NCBI GenBank assembly: GCA_038380435.1
Contig: JAWZYU010000011.1
Span: 75,451,501-75,515,500 of the forward strand
Source: Ryuthela nishihirai
Taxonomy: Eukaryota; Arthropoda; Arachnida; Araneae; Heptathelidae
Length of the DNA stretch: 64,000 nucleotides
Reading direction: 5' to 3'
Position 1 is the first letter of the stretch, and each line of letters opens with the position of its first letter. The notes under the pieces were generated by a model, which saw only the letters and a program-made list of their open reading frames with translations, was not told the DNA's origin and did no database searches. Shown piece after piece: positions 34,223 through 42,911 of this stretch. The position numbers were made by a program, and so were the translations under genes.

Positions 34223-34661
34223 ATACCTATTAGTTAGAATCCATCCTCTCGATGTTGCTGACAAGTCTAGGTGTGTTTCCACGTGACAATCTCCTAGAAT
34301 CGACCAATCAGAAGCTTTGTTTATTATACAATTTTGTATATTTTTTATATTTTTTGTATATTTTTTGTATATGTATTTGTTATTCTACAATACCGATCCG
34401 TCCACCAAGCCTGGCACCCACTGGATAGCTGTTTACAAGAAAGGAACCCATGTGGATCACTTTGACCCATTGGAGACAAGTCCAGATCTGTCCATGCAAG
34501 AATACTACAGCCGTCTAGGCATACGTCACGTGTTACATCCCTCGACACCTCTGCAGGACCCCAATGGAGACACTTGCGGTGCTCACTGTCTGTATTTCCT
34601 GTTTAAAAGAGCGAGCGGTTCGACTCTTCCCACAGTATTGCACAGTGATTACACGTGTTGA
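34219..34661 (+). pseudogene. Polinton adenovirus-type cysteine protease, disrupted
   Basis: ATG 34219 overlaps the capsid stop. The first codons have an early TAG, and the N-terminal part reads LTSLGVFPRDNLLES in that frame. A 55-base TATATTTT-rich stretch (34318-34380) replaces or expands the normal segment there. After a frame change, TDPSTKPGTHWIAVYKKG contains the catalytic His (GTHW), VDHFDPLE the acidic residue, and NGDTCGAHCLYFL the catalytic Cys with the Gln/Cys neighbourhood. This is the maturation protease family shared with adenovirus (Ulp1-like C5/C48 fold). It would cut capsid precursors. The TGA ends at 34661. Confidence 0.9.
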
Positions 34662-34672
34662 GCTGACTTTAT

Positions 34673-34724
34673 TTCAAATATTTCAATTGTCGCTCCTTCT
34701 CAGTGTGGAAAGACGACTTTCACT
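34673..34724. repeat. 52 bp inverted repeat, left arm (covers ATPase Walker A)
   Basis: Reverse complement of 35912-35963 with one mismatch (34690). The arm contains CTCAGTGTGGAAAGACGAC, which encodes the Walker A loop on the plus strand. Confidence 0.95.
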
Positions 34725-35017
34725 CTGAAACTCATCAAAGAAGCCGCTCAAGTGTTCGACCACCTACCCCAACGTGTCGTTTATTGTTACAGGGAGTGGC
34801 AACCTGCCATTGAGCCCTTCAAGAAAATTGTGGAATTTTACGAAGTACTGCCTGTAGATATGGACTTTGACCCCCTGAGACCTATACTTCTGGTGCTGGA
34901 CGACTTAATGGAACAGTCTGTAGCCAGCGAACGCACATCTCAACGGTTTATTCGAGGCGGTCATCATAAAAAAATCACGATTGTCCTGATCTTGCAAAAC
35001 CTGTTGTTAAAGGGACC

Positions 35018-35079
35018 TGTTGGTGACATTCGAGGACTATATCGACAAACCTGTTGATGACATTCGAGGACTATATCGC
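35018..35079. repeat. 31 bp tandem duplication in the ATPase gene
   Basis: CCTGTTGRTGACATTCGAGG followed by ACTATATCG occurs twice in tandem with one base changed and short joins. At 31 bp it shifts the reading frame. Confidence 0.9.
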
Positions 35080-35316
35080 TCAATGCACACTATATGTTTT
35101 TATTTCGCAACTACTGTCGGGACGCTTCACAAATAATGCATCTGGCAAGGCAAGTGTTTCCACATCATTCCAAACTCCTGACTGACGCTTATAGACTAGC
35201 TACACAACCTCCCTGTGGTTATTTGTGCGTTGACCTTCATCCCAGGACGTTGGACAGTGAGCGACTCCGTGCAAAGATTTTCCCTTCTGAATATCCTGAA
35301 ATACTCTATGTCCAAA

Positions 35317-35640
35317 ATGAAAGTTAGATCTCAAGGCCCGTTCCTTCAGTGTTTACCAAAACTTGGGGGAAAGTAACATGCAGCTCTGTTGAAGCACATC
35401 TCCGACCTCCAGATGTATGTTCTATGTGAAGTGTGTGCCAATTTCTTAAAAGACAATATACCTGTTTCTCGTAGAGTATTAAAGAATTTGCGAAAGCACA
35501 AGATTGTCATAAGAAGTTTAGCCTCCAAACGTGCTTTTGTCCATCACAAGAAACACCTCTTGCAAAGGGGGATCAGGATTTTTGTTCCCTCCTCCTCACA
35601 GCGGCATTACCTCTGTTGGGTTCGTTATTTCGAAAATGAT
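35317..35640 (+). pseudogene. Small conserved Polinton protein (CEVC...LL-G type)
   Basis: ATG 35317 overlaps the ATPase 3' end. After MKVRSQGPFLQ and an in-frame TAA (35374-35376) the frame reads ALLKHISDLQMYVLCEVCAN, NIPVSRRVLKNLRKHK and VHHKKHLLQRG, then shifts to GSGFLFPPPHSG. A conserved small Polinton protein has the same build: LL-H-D-ICALCE-C-NLL-GN-P...LL-QKGGFL-PLL. It is basic with a hydrophobic C-terminus and could be a virion or membrane-active protein. The function is not established from sequence. Confidence 0.6.
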
Positions 35641-35953
35641 TTCGGTCAAGGCTGTGGAAAGACGTCACATACGTAAAAAAGTAAGCAATTTAGACACAGA
35701 GATGAAGAAAATACTGGAAACGGACGTGGATGATAAAACTGAAAAGTACCTGACTGTGTTGAAAAATTACCTGATATTTAACAGACAACTTGAAGCACCA
35801 CACGAGGTAAAAGTCGACATTCCACTCTCCAGACAGCAAATATTATCAGTACCTCTGTCCAGACAGAAAATATCAGAGACTTATGGTCACTCTCAAGATG
35901 ACATTGTCGAAAGTGAAAGTCGTCTTTCCACACTGAGAAGGAGCGGCAATTGA
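35636..35953 (+). CDS. Small Polinton protein, C-terminus from an inverted duplicate
   Basis: ATG 35636 overlaps the preceding gene and gives 105 codons: MISVKAVERRHIRKK, then DTEMKKILETDVDDKTEKYL, VLKNYLIFNRQLEAP and a repeat-like SRQQILSVPLSRQKISE. The D-EM-IL...K-Y-L-YL pattern resembles a short Polinton protein that follows the ATPase. The last 14-15 codons (ESESRLSTLRRSGN) lie in the inverted copy of the ATPase Walker A region (35912-35963), so the original C-terminus has probably been replaced. Function unknown. Confidence 0.5.
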   Translation: MISVKAVERRHIRKKVSNLDTEMKKILETDVDDKTEKYLTVLKNYLIFNRQLEAPHEVKVDIPLSRQQILSVPLSRQKISETYGHSQDDIVESESRLSTLRRSGN

Positions 35954-35963
35954 AATATTTGAA
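35912..35963. repeat. 52 bp inverted repeat, right arm
   Basis: Reverse complement of 34673-34724, 51 of 52 identical. It brackets a 1.2 kb segment with the ATPase body and two small genes. Confidence 0.95.
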
Positions 35964-36971
35964 GGAGTTCGAATAGCCATCGTACCACCATGCCGTCGTA
36001 AGAAAAGGAAATTAATTGAGTGGACTCCTTATTGAAGACTTGTGTTAAAAATTGTATTCCCAAGAAGGCTTGTGTTAAAAAATGTATTTACAAGACTCGT
36101 GTTAAAAATTCCCTGAAACCTTCTGTTAATTATTTTGAAACAATGTGTTAACAATTGTACTATCTGTGGTATTCAATAAAAAAAATTAAAATTGATACAC
36201 GTCTATGTGTTAATTGTTTTCGTGAATTAGTTTTTCACAACGTCGCCAGATGGGCCCACTGAATCATCAAGTTTTTTTATAGATAATTTAAATGTTATCG
36301 CTCCAAACATTCGCTACCATAAAAGTATTATACATCATCATGTTGCCCCATCCCAATCAATATTTTTCCACCATTTAACTCACATAGTGTTTGGAAAATA
36401 AAGAGACTTATTTAAAAAAAAACATTTTTATTGAGCTATTCACACTATATATATACTATAAAATTATATATATATAGTCACACTATATCACACTAAAAAA
36501 CAATTAAAAATATTTCAGTTTGAAATTATTGACGATTATTGACAGTTATAGCAATATAAAAACAGTACTGATATAAAAAATATTTACAAACTATAGATAG
36601 TGATGGAGTTATTCAGGCGTACCATTGTAAAATTAATTACGATATAAAAAATATTTCCAATTCACCCCCCACTAAAAGAGATAGAATGCCTTCAAAATAT
36701 TCCATGATCTCCCCATTCGGCTAAGAACGCTCAAGTGGCAGAAAGACACAGTCCGATAGGGGGTGCTCCACTGTGCCGTCGCACAGAGCTGTCAATCATC
36801 CGGCTGGAAGCACGCAGAGCAAATCCAAGCACGACCATTGGCTTAGCGCTTTGTTTCGCCTCCGTGGCTGCTGGACTTAGAAAAAATTGTCATCGTTCTG
36901 TAGGAAGGCATATATTTCAACAAATCATAGAAAAATAACTAAAAACTAAAAACTACATTACATTTTCAAAA
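35964..36971. other. Convergent 3' region of the Polinton, no supported gene
   Basis: Contains repeated TTGTGTTAAAAATTG-type phrases (36030-36120), an AATAAA at about 36176 that could end plus-strand transcripts, TA-rich runs near 36450, and a GC-richer patch 36725-36900 with an open frame of 67 codons that I do not recognise. Confidence 0.5.
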
Positions 36972-39900
36972 TTATTTAACATCCATCAGGTCGATAAGAT
37001 TGTCTAGTGTCAGGTCATTGTATCCGTATGGTACAGAAGGGTTGGGTTGTTTTACCTCTGAGCGGCACTTTTTTGCACACCATGGGCTAAATGGCCAGGT
37101 CACATGGACCCCGCAGGCTCAGAGAAGGTTGGGGGAGGGGACCCACTGGAACAGCTATTGGGAGACAGATGGTAGCCTCCCGTCAAGGCCATCCAGCGTG
37201 TTCTTTAACGTGCACAGGGTATGGCTCTCCCGCACACGGGGCCACGGCTTAACGTCCCATCCGACGGACGGCGGCCTTTCCAAGCCCATCGGTGTCCCCT
37301 ACTGACCGTGGGCAGGGCGGGAAATTTTGCGGAGATAAATCTCAACGCTGACCCAGCTGGGACTCGAACCTGGGAACTACAGATTACGAGCCTGGCGCGC
37401 TACCGACTGAGCCACCCCCGCCCCCAGTACAGAAGGAGTTTCGCCAGAGGGAAGATACCGTTTATCGAAATTCGCCTTGAATTTCTTGATCATGGGTTTG
37501 TTAACTAGCGAGGCCTGCACTTTATTGCACATAACATTAAATGACACGTCGAAAATCTCGCTGGTTGGAGAGTGTTCCAAAACCATCGATTTCAATAAGT
37601 GAAAATTGTACTTTTCACGGTTTTTCTGCATGAGACTTAGCCCCTTGGCACGAAGGATCTCATCTCCATTAAGCCTCAACGCATAGCTTTTAGCTGCAGC
37701 TCCCACGTAGTCGGTGATTCGTACACTGGCACCATATTTTGATTTAAATTCTGACACCCACGATCCGAGAAACTGTCCTTCTGGAAGGATGAAGGTATTG
37801 GAAGGACTTGTAGTGAAAATCACAGAGTCAGTGTCGGAATAGAGAGCACGTCAGCCGAGTTTCGATACCAGCGCATATAATTCCAGCCACGCATGACTCA
37901 TCACCATAGCGGCCAGAATAAGGTTACCTTTTAGGTTTGCAGGAGTTGCCTCATCGATCGGACGGTGACTCACCACAACGGCATCTGCGTTGATGGGTGC
38001 AATATTTGTGACGATATTGGAGCCTGAAAAAAAAAAGCCTTGTAAAACGCCTCTTTTTTGGCGTCTGTTTTGACGTCTGGAGGGAAACTGGTGTACCTCT
38101 ACTTAACACCTAGGAAAGAATCTATATTACCAGCGTAGATACCGCCTTTTTTGCTGGCAGGATCGTATTGGACCACGGAATCGAAGTGCCACACATCGTA
38201 TATCTTCACGAGTTTGTATCCAGCTCTCACAGCTGTGTAGATGTCAAATGTGCACCACGATCCAGTTAGGGTTCGCTATTTCATGGAATGGGCACAAGGG
38301 GGCGCCAGTTGTCCTTCAGCACAGGTCCTGCAGAGGGGGAACAGGAGCTTGCCGTTGGCCTTGAATGGGAGCACAGGGATGAAGAGATCGCTGGGTGGAA
38401 GGACGGTTGTGTGCATCACCCCGAAATAAAAGTCCACATCACAGGCAAAGTCCTGTGTGATCCTTGGAGGATGTCCTTTGCCATAGGGAGATTTTTTGCA
38501 CACGGCTGGGGACAGGAATTGACGTCGTAGTAATCGAGGACTACTCTCTGGTCCTCGGAAGCCTAGCAAGCTATACACTATGTCCCCCCGCCGAACAGAA
38601 AATCCCGAGCGCCGATTCTCCTGATAGGCTCAATATTTTTATATAGGGTGGCCAATGTCTGATGCGTGCGCAGTAAACGATCAAAGTCATGTTTCCACAT
38701 GACCTTGATTTCATAATCGGGCATCAAAAGTTTTATCACTCCAAGCCGATCGAGAGTTCTGTTATAGAGAGCTGAAAATGCTTTTTTTTTTCCACAGACT
38801 GGATGGTCTCGGGGCGAAAGCACTGGACGCATCCATGATGCGAACAACCCATCGCTTCAAAGATGGTACGGGTGGTATGGCAAATACCATCTAATTTAAA
38901 TTTGGAAATTTTAAATTCCCCCTGAGTCGAGCGAGCCGTTTGAATGGCGATGTTGTTTTTCTCAGCCTCGTACTGCAGCCAGGCCAGCGCTTTCAGCGAC
39001 TGCCTGTCATTGCTTGCTGAGTAGTCCTGTGGGGGGCAGACACCTAACACTTTCTTTTGTAGAAATTTTCCACGAAATACCGTTGACATGCGCCGGCACT
39101 AGGATCTTTTGCGAATGGGTCGACTTCCGTTAGTGCGTTGAAATCTAGCCGAAATTTCTCGCAACTCTTCTGAAGCAAAACCGTATCGGCTTCACAATAA
39201 AAAAGAAGTTCTCTCTGAAAGTCCCATTCTAGGAGGGAGGCAGAGGCATACCAGCAGTCAAATTCAGCACACATAGTAGAATTCATATCATCAGGCCGAA
39301 AGTAACTAATGTCAGGAATCGATCCCTCATTCTGTAGAATATCTTCCTTGACGATCTCGAACGGGAAAAATCTTTTCACAGTTTCCACGTTAAAGGTTTC
39401 GGAAAATGTCCTCAAGGATGCCTGGATAAACGAAAAGCTATCGATGAATCGTATTTTCAGTCCTTTGAGGAAAATTCCTAGAATTTTCGACCCTTGAAAC
39501 ACTAGGTCTGGTTTCAGCAGATGACGATATAGGTATTCAATCACAAACATGCCGTCAAAGCCACGGAAATTGTGAGCTATGACGGTCATGTTCGAAAATC
39601 GTTGTTTACCTGGCTGCGTTTCAGCAAGAAGCCAGTCCATAAATTTATTAACATTGGGAAATGATACTACACGCCACTCGTCTTCTGCTTTATAAGTGGC
39701 CACACACAGGATAGACTTTAACACGACGTCCGTCAGTTGAACAGTTTCAACGTCAAAATAAATATAGTTTTGCTCCACTGGCTTTAATTTCAGTTGTTCA
39801 ACAAACTGAGGTTTATTTTCACGGCAATGTGTTTCTTTTTCGGATCATAAATGTCCATGCACTTTGTGCAGCGATAACGTTGCTGGCAGGATAACTGTAG

Positions 39901-41072
39901 ATGCGCCTGAGAGCAATCAGAACCCCTCAAATATATACTACAGTGAGGGCACAAAAGGGGGTCTCCACAGTGGACGACATCCTGCGTCAGACACCGGTTG
40001 CAGGTGCCTTTACAAACGTGACCTTCATGGTTGTAGGCCTTTAAACAGGTAGTGCAGAATTTATGTGCACCGAAAAGTCCTGCAGGAGTAGCGATGACGT
40101 CAAAACGATGATCACAATAAAGTAGAGACTCTGGGAAATCTCAGGTCCTACAAACATAGGCAGAAAGCAATCTTCGGCTGAATAAACCACAATACGAAAG
40201 TCGGTGACAAATGCTGCTGGAAGAGCTTGACTTCCGGTATGCCGCAGGGAGCGAGGGGAACACCTGCAACTCGATGTAGTTAAAGAGCTTCGATGCGTTG
40301 TAGCATAGTGTGGCACTGGCGGATTTGGCTGTACTTCTTAGGCAAGTCCCGTTTTTTCGAGTTCAATTCTCTAGCCGCCACTAGAGCTCTAGCCAGACAT
40401 GTATCGTCGTTGTTCTGGATAGATACTATAGATCTTTTATTTTTTAAGAACGAATCCATATTGGCAAGATTGCGAGTTTCAGGTGCAGACAGTTACCTCC
40501 GTGACCAATACGCTCCAGATCGGCGCACACGAAATCAAACTCCATATGGCTATGGGGTCCGATTCCTTCGTTCGATTGAATGTCTCGTTCTAGGGTCATA
40601 ATGAATCGCTCCTCAGTCAGTTAATTTCTCTTGCACAGAGGAAGATTAACGGCATTCTTGATAGAGTCTTGGGGTACAAGTTCACGAAATAATTTGGCAT
40701 GTAAGTTCTGGAAAGTCGGCAGAAAATTATGTTTCGACGTCATCCATGACACCAAGACACACACTAGTCGACACAAATTGAGTTTTGAGTTTAGGTGAAT
40801 TGAAATTCCTCACGTTCACTCTATTGTAGTGAGGAACGGGAGAGTCCAGCAAAGGTCGTTCCACCCCTGGAACGATGGAGCGCTGTGGTGTGGATAGCTT
40901 TTCCCCTTCGCGCTGGAGAGCTGGCAACAGGGTCGTTTCAGCTCCGGAGGACGGTTGACGGACGTTTTGCAGCCGCTTCCAGCTGGATCACTTGCGAGAG
41001 CAAGGGATCAAATGCAATGGTGGTGTAATCTACGCTCATCTCACTAGCGTTAAATGCAGGTACGTCGGACAT
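36972..41072 (-). pseudogene. Polinton protein-primed DNA polymerase B, split by a SINE
   Basis: ATG at 41072 (MSDVPAFNASEMS), stop TAA at 36974-36972; without the SINE it is about 1,235 codons, normal for the family. From the start: IQNNDDTCLARALVAARE (about 40420), a cysteine-rich block with CKGTCNRC and CTKCMDIYD (about 40040-39850), exonuclease motif I IYFDVET (39765), motif II AHNFRGFDGMFV (about 39570), and a YCEADTVLL motif III (about 39190). The palm has DYYDVNS (motif A, about 38530) and YSDTDSVIF (motif C, about 37840). The K-x-N-S-x-G motif B expected between them is not visible. At least six frame breaks occur. A SINE at 37041-37426 separates the last 20 codons. The enzyme would replicate the element. 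Confidence 0.95.
37041..37426 (-). mobile_element. SINE-A inserted in the Polinton polymerase gene, 10 bp target duplication
   Basis: Full-length copy in the same orientation as PolB. The flanks repeat GTACAGAAGG at 37031-37040 and 37427-37436. It has an intact tRNA-like head with A and B boxes and is the best-preserved SINE-A in the window. Confidence 0.95.
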
Positions 41073-41215
41073 CTTGCAACGGCAAACTTCTGAAAGCAAA
41101 TTTCTGATAGTAAACTTCTGACTAGCAGCAAGCAAAGATGAAATAGCTTCAAAATTCTAACAATGAGCACACTACGGAGTAACAGCAAGGAATGATGTGG
41201 GGGATTGCGTACGAG

Positions 41216-41223
41216 CTTATATA
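41216..41223 (-). promoter_or_regulatory. TATA box upstream of PolB
   Basis: On the minus strand, GTATATAAGCTC lies 144 bases upstream of ATG 41072. It is the only strong TATA-like element near this start. A start of transcription about 30 bases downstream would give a leader of roughly 115 bases. Confidence 0.5.
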
Positions 41224-41224
41224 C

Positions 41225-41727
41225 TCTCAAATGTTATCTCATAAACACCCGCGGGGGTCAAGATACATCTTTGACATGAACAAGGTCGAGCAAAACAGTG
41301 ACCTTTATCTCTATCTGATAAACCCCTCATGGAAAAGATACGTTTGAAGTAAACATTGGGGCTTACATTGGGGTAAACATTTTTAATGAAGGAAATCGTT
41401 TATCAGCAGCAAATTCAAATATTGCAATTCTGATAGCATGTATCGAGAGTTCAAACGGTGAACCCTCATGTCAACCCCGAGACAATGTAGCGATAAGAAC
41501 TGTCACTCGCTCTGGCGAGGTTAAAGCTTGTAGGTATTAAAATACGAATTTAGATCTAATCAGCAACAAATGCAAATACTGCGGAGCGGTTAGCGCACAT
41601 CAGCAGTTCGATCTCCAGTCACCCCTTAACCCCGCCGATAAGAAGAGACTGTTGTCACGTGTTCTGCACGCTGGTCGCGATATTCACGTTGTCGGACTTA
41701 GAATTCAAAACAAAATACGGGGCTTTG
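41225..41727. other. Polinton upstream region, no gene seen
   Basis: Sequence between the PolB promoter and the right terminal repeat. It holds repeated TGATAAAC and TTATCTC phrases (GATA-like), with no open frame of note. Confidence 0.5.
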
Positions 41728-42782
41728 CAATTATTTTTGAGGATTGCATCAGCCATTCTGAGAACTTAGTCGTCGGAGGGGAATGGAATTTTTGATAAAC
41801 GTTTAATTAATAATGAATAAAAATTTACAAGTTAATAAATAGTATATTCTTATGGAAATTGAGTGATTCCTTCTGTAACTGGTTCACATAAACTTAGTTT
41901 TAATTTACGAGGAAATAAAAATTCGCTACAGGAGTTTTTTAATAAAGGGGGAGGGAACTTTTCATAAGGAGTTTTTAATGAGTGGGGTACAGTCGCTCAA
42001 AAAAGTATCCGGACACTATGGTTAATTACAGAATTCAAAAAAAATATCTGGCAGCGATTTTTTTAGAAATTAGTGATCTGGCAAGCTTCGGTTGTAGATC
42101 ACTAATTTCTAAAAAAAGTTGCCAGATATTTTTTCTGAATTCTCTAATCAACCATAGTGTTCGGATACTTTTTTGAGCGACTGTACATATTAATAAAGGG
42201 AGGTGTCGGTTTTAATTAATAAAAATTCGCAATAAATACAGGGAATATACAACTACCACATTAAAGTATAAAAATATTTGGGAGTTGATTTATAAGACCT
42301 AGAAATCTCGTGTTCATTTACGAGAGGAGTTTTTTAATAAGGGAAAGGGATATTTGATAAGGGGGATCAAAAAATACAGGTGGGTCAACCAGGGGGTCCT
42401 TAAAGAGGGGGGCTTAAAATACATGTGGGTCAACCAGAGGGTAGTTTTGATAAGGTTTTTAATAAAGAGGGACGGGACTTTTGATAAGGGGTTTTTTAAT
42501 AAAGGGGGGAGTCAAAAATTGGAAAAATGACGACTAAAATTGAGGGCTTTTCTAAATATAGTACTCATAACATATACTAGATGGCGCCACTGGTTTTTAA
42601 TAAAGGAGAGGAATTTTTAATAAAAAGGGTTTTTAATGGGTTAACCAGGGGGCCATTATTAATTATGAAATATTAATTAATTATGAATATTAATAAGGGA
42701 GTGTAGTTGGAAGGGGCGTGGCCAGTGGCGTTATAGGGGGAAAGCACTGTGCGTGGGGGTTCCGTGGTGGCACGTCACTACT
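41728..42782. repeat. Polinton right terminal inverted repeat (about 1.05 kb, expanded)
   Basis: The outer 100 bases and the inner GAGGATTGCATCAGCCATTC block match the left terminal repeat inverted. The middle is longer than on the left because of extra copies of the unit with TTTTTAATAAAGGGGG and CTTTTGATAAGG (41935-42650) and a MITE (41990-42183). Confidence 0.85.
41990..42183. mobile_element. Tc1-type MITE (194 bp) in the right terminal repeat
   Basis: Same palindromic family as 32475-32688, starting CAGTCGCTCAAAAAAGTATC, flanked by TA (41988-41989, 42184-42185). There is no counterpart in the left terminal repeat, so it arrived after the Polinton. Confidence 0.9.
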
Positions 42783-42788
42783 GAGCTC

Positions 42789-42909
42789 AGTATCAGGTTG
42801 TTATTTATACCGTTTCATGACTTCACGCACGCCGTACGCCGTTGTTTATCTGCAGTTGTTGTTTACTTGCATAAAGACGTGTTAGTCATAATGTTTCGGC
42901 TCTTCGGTG
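42789..42909 (-). mobile_element. Tc1-like transposon, right portion (5' leader and terminal repeat)
   Basis: Continuation of 23721-24795 on the other side of the Polinton. On the minus strand it begins at the terminal repeat ACCGAAGAGCCGAAACATTA (42908-42889), followed by a leader with CGGTATAAATAAC (TATA-like, near 42815). TA at 42910-42911 is the target duplication; the partner at the left end is mutated to TG. Confidence 0.8.
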
Positions 42910-42911
42910 TA

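Larger units (their letters stand above)
34662..35327 (+). pseudogene. Polinton genome-packaging ATPase (FtsK/HerA type), disrupted
   Basis: The Walker A loop is APSQCGKTTF (about 34700-34730) and Walker B is ILLVLDDLMEQ (about 34890-34920). IVLILQNLL follows as the sensor strand. No convincing start codon precedes Walker A, and this 5' part lies in a 52 bp inverted repeat shared with 35912-35963. A 31 bp tandem duplication (about 35018-35080) shifts the frame. The C-terminal block reads MFLFRNYCRDASQIMHLARQ and LCVDLHPRTLDSERLRAKIF before TAG 35325-35327. The enzyme would pump DNA into capsids. Confidence 0.9.
24802..42782. mobile_element. Polinton/Maverick virus-like transposon, 17,981 bp including later insertions
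   Basis: Both ends begin 5'-AGTAGT and are flanked by GAGCTC. The element has long terminal inverted repeats and carries the diagnostic set: chromodomain integrase, major capsid protein, adenovirus-type protease, packaging ATPase and protein-primed DNA polymerase B. Removing a 3.7 kb LINE, two MITEs and one SINE with their duplications leaves about 13.4 kb, close to the lower size range of the family. Plus-strand genes occupy the left and centre; PolB is on the minus strand at the right, giving convergent transcription toward about 36 kb. All long genes carry stops or frameshifts, so this copy is defective. Confidence 0.97.

Noticed and set aside
36735..36938. 67-codon frame in the GC-richer patch of the Polinton
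   Set aside because: Not similar to any Polinton protein I know and without a counterpart near other genes; left unassigned.
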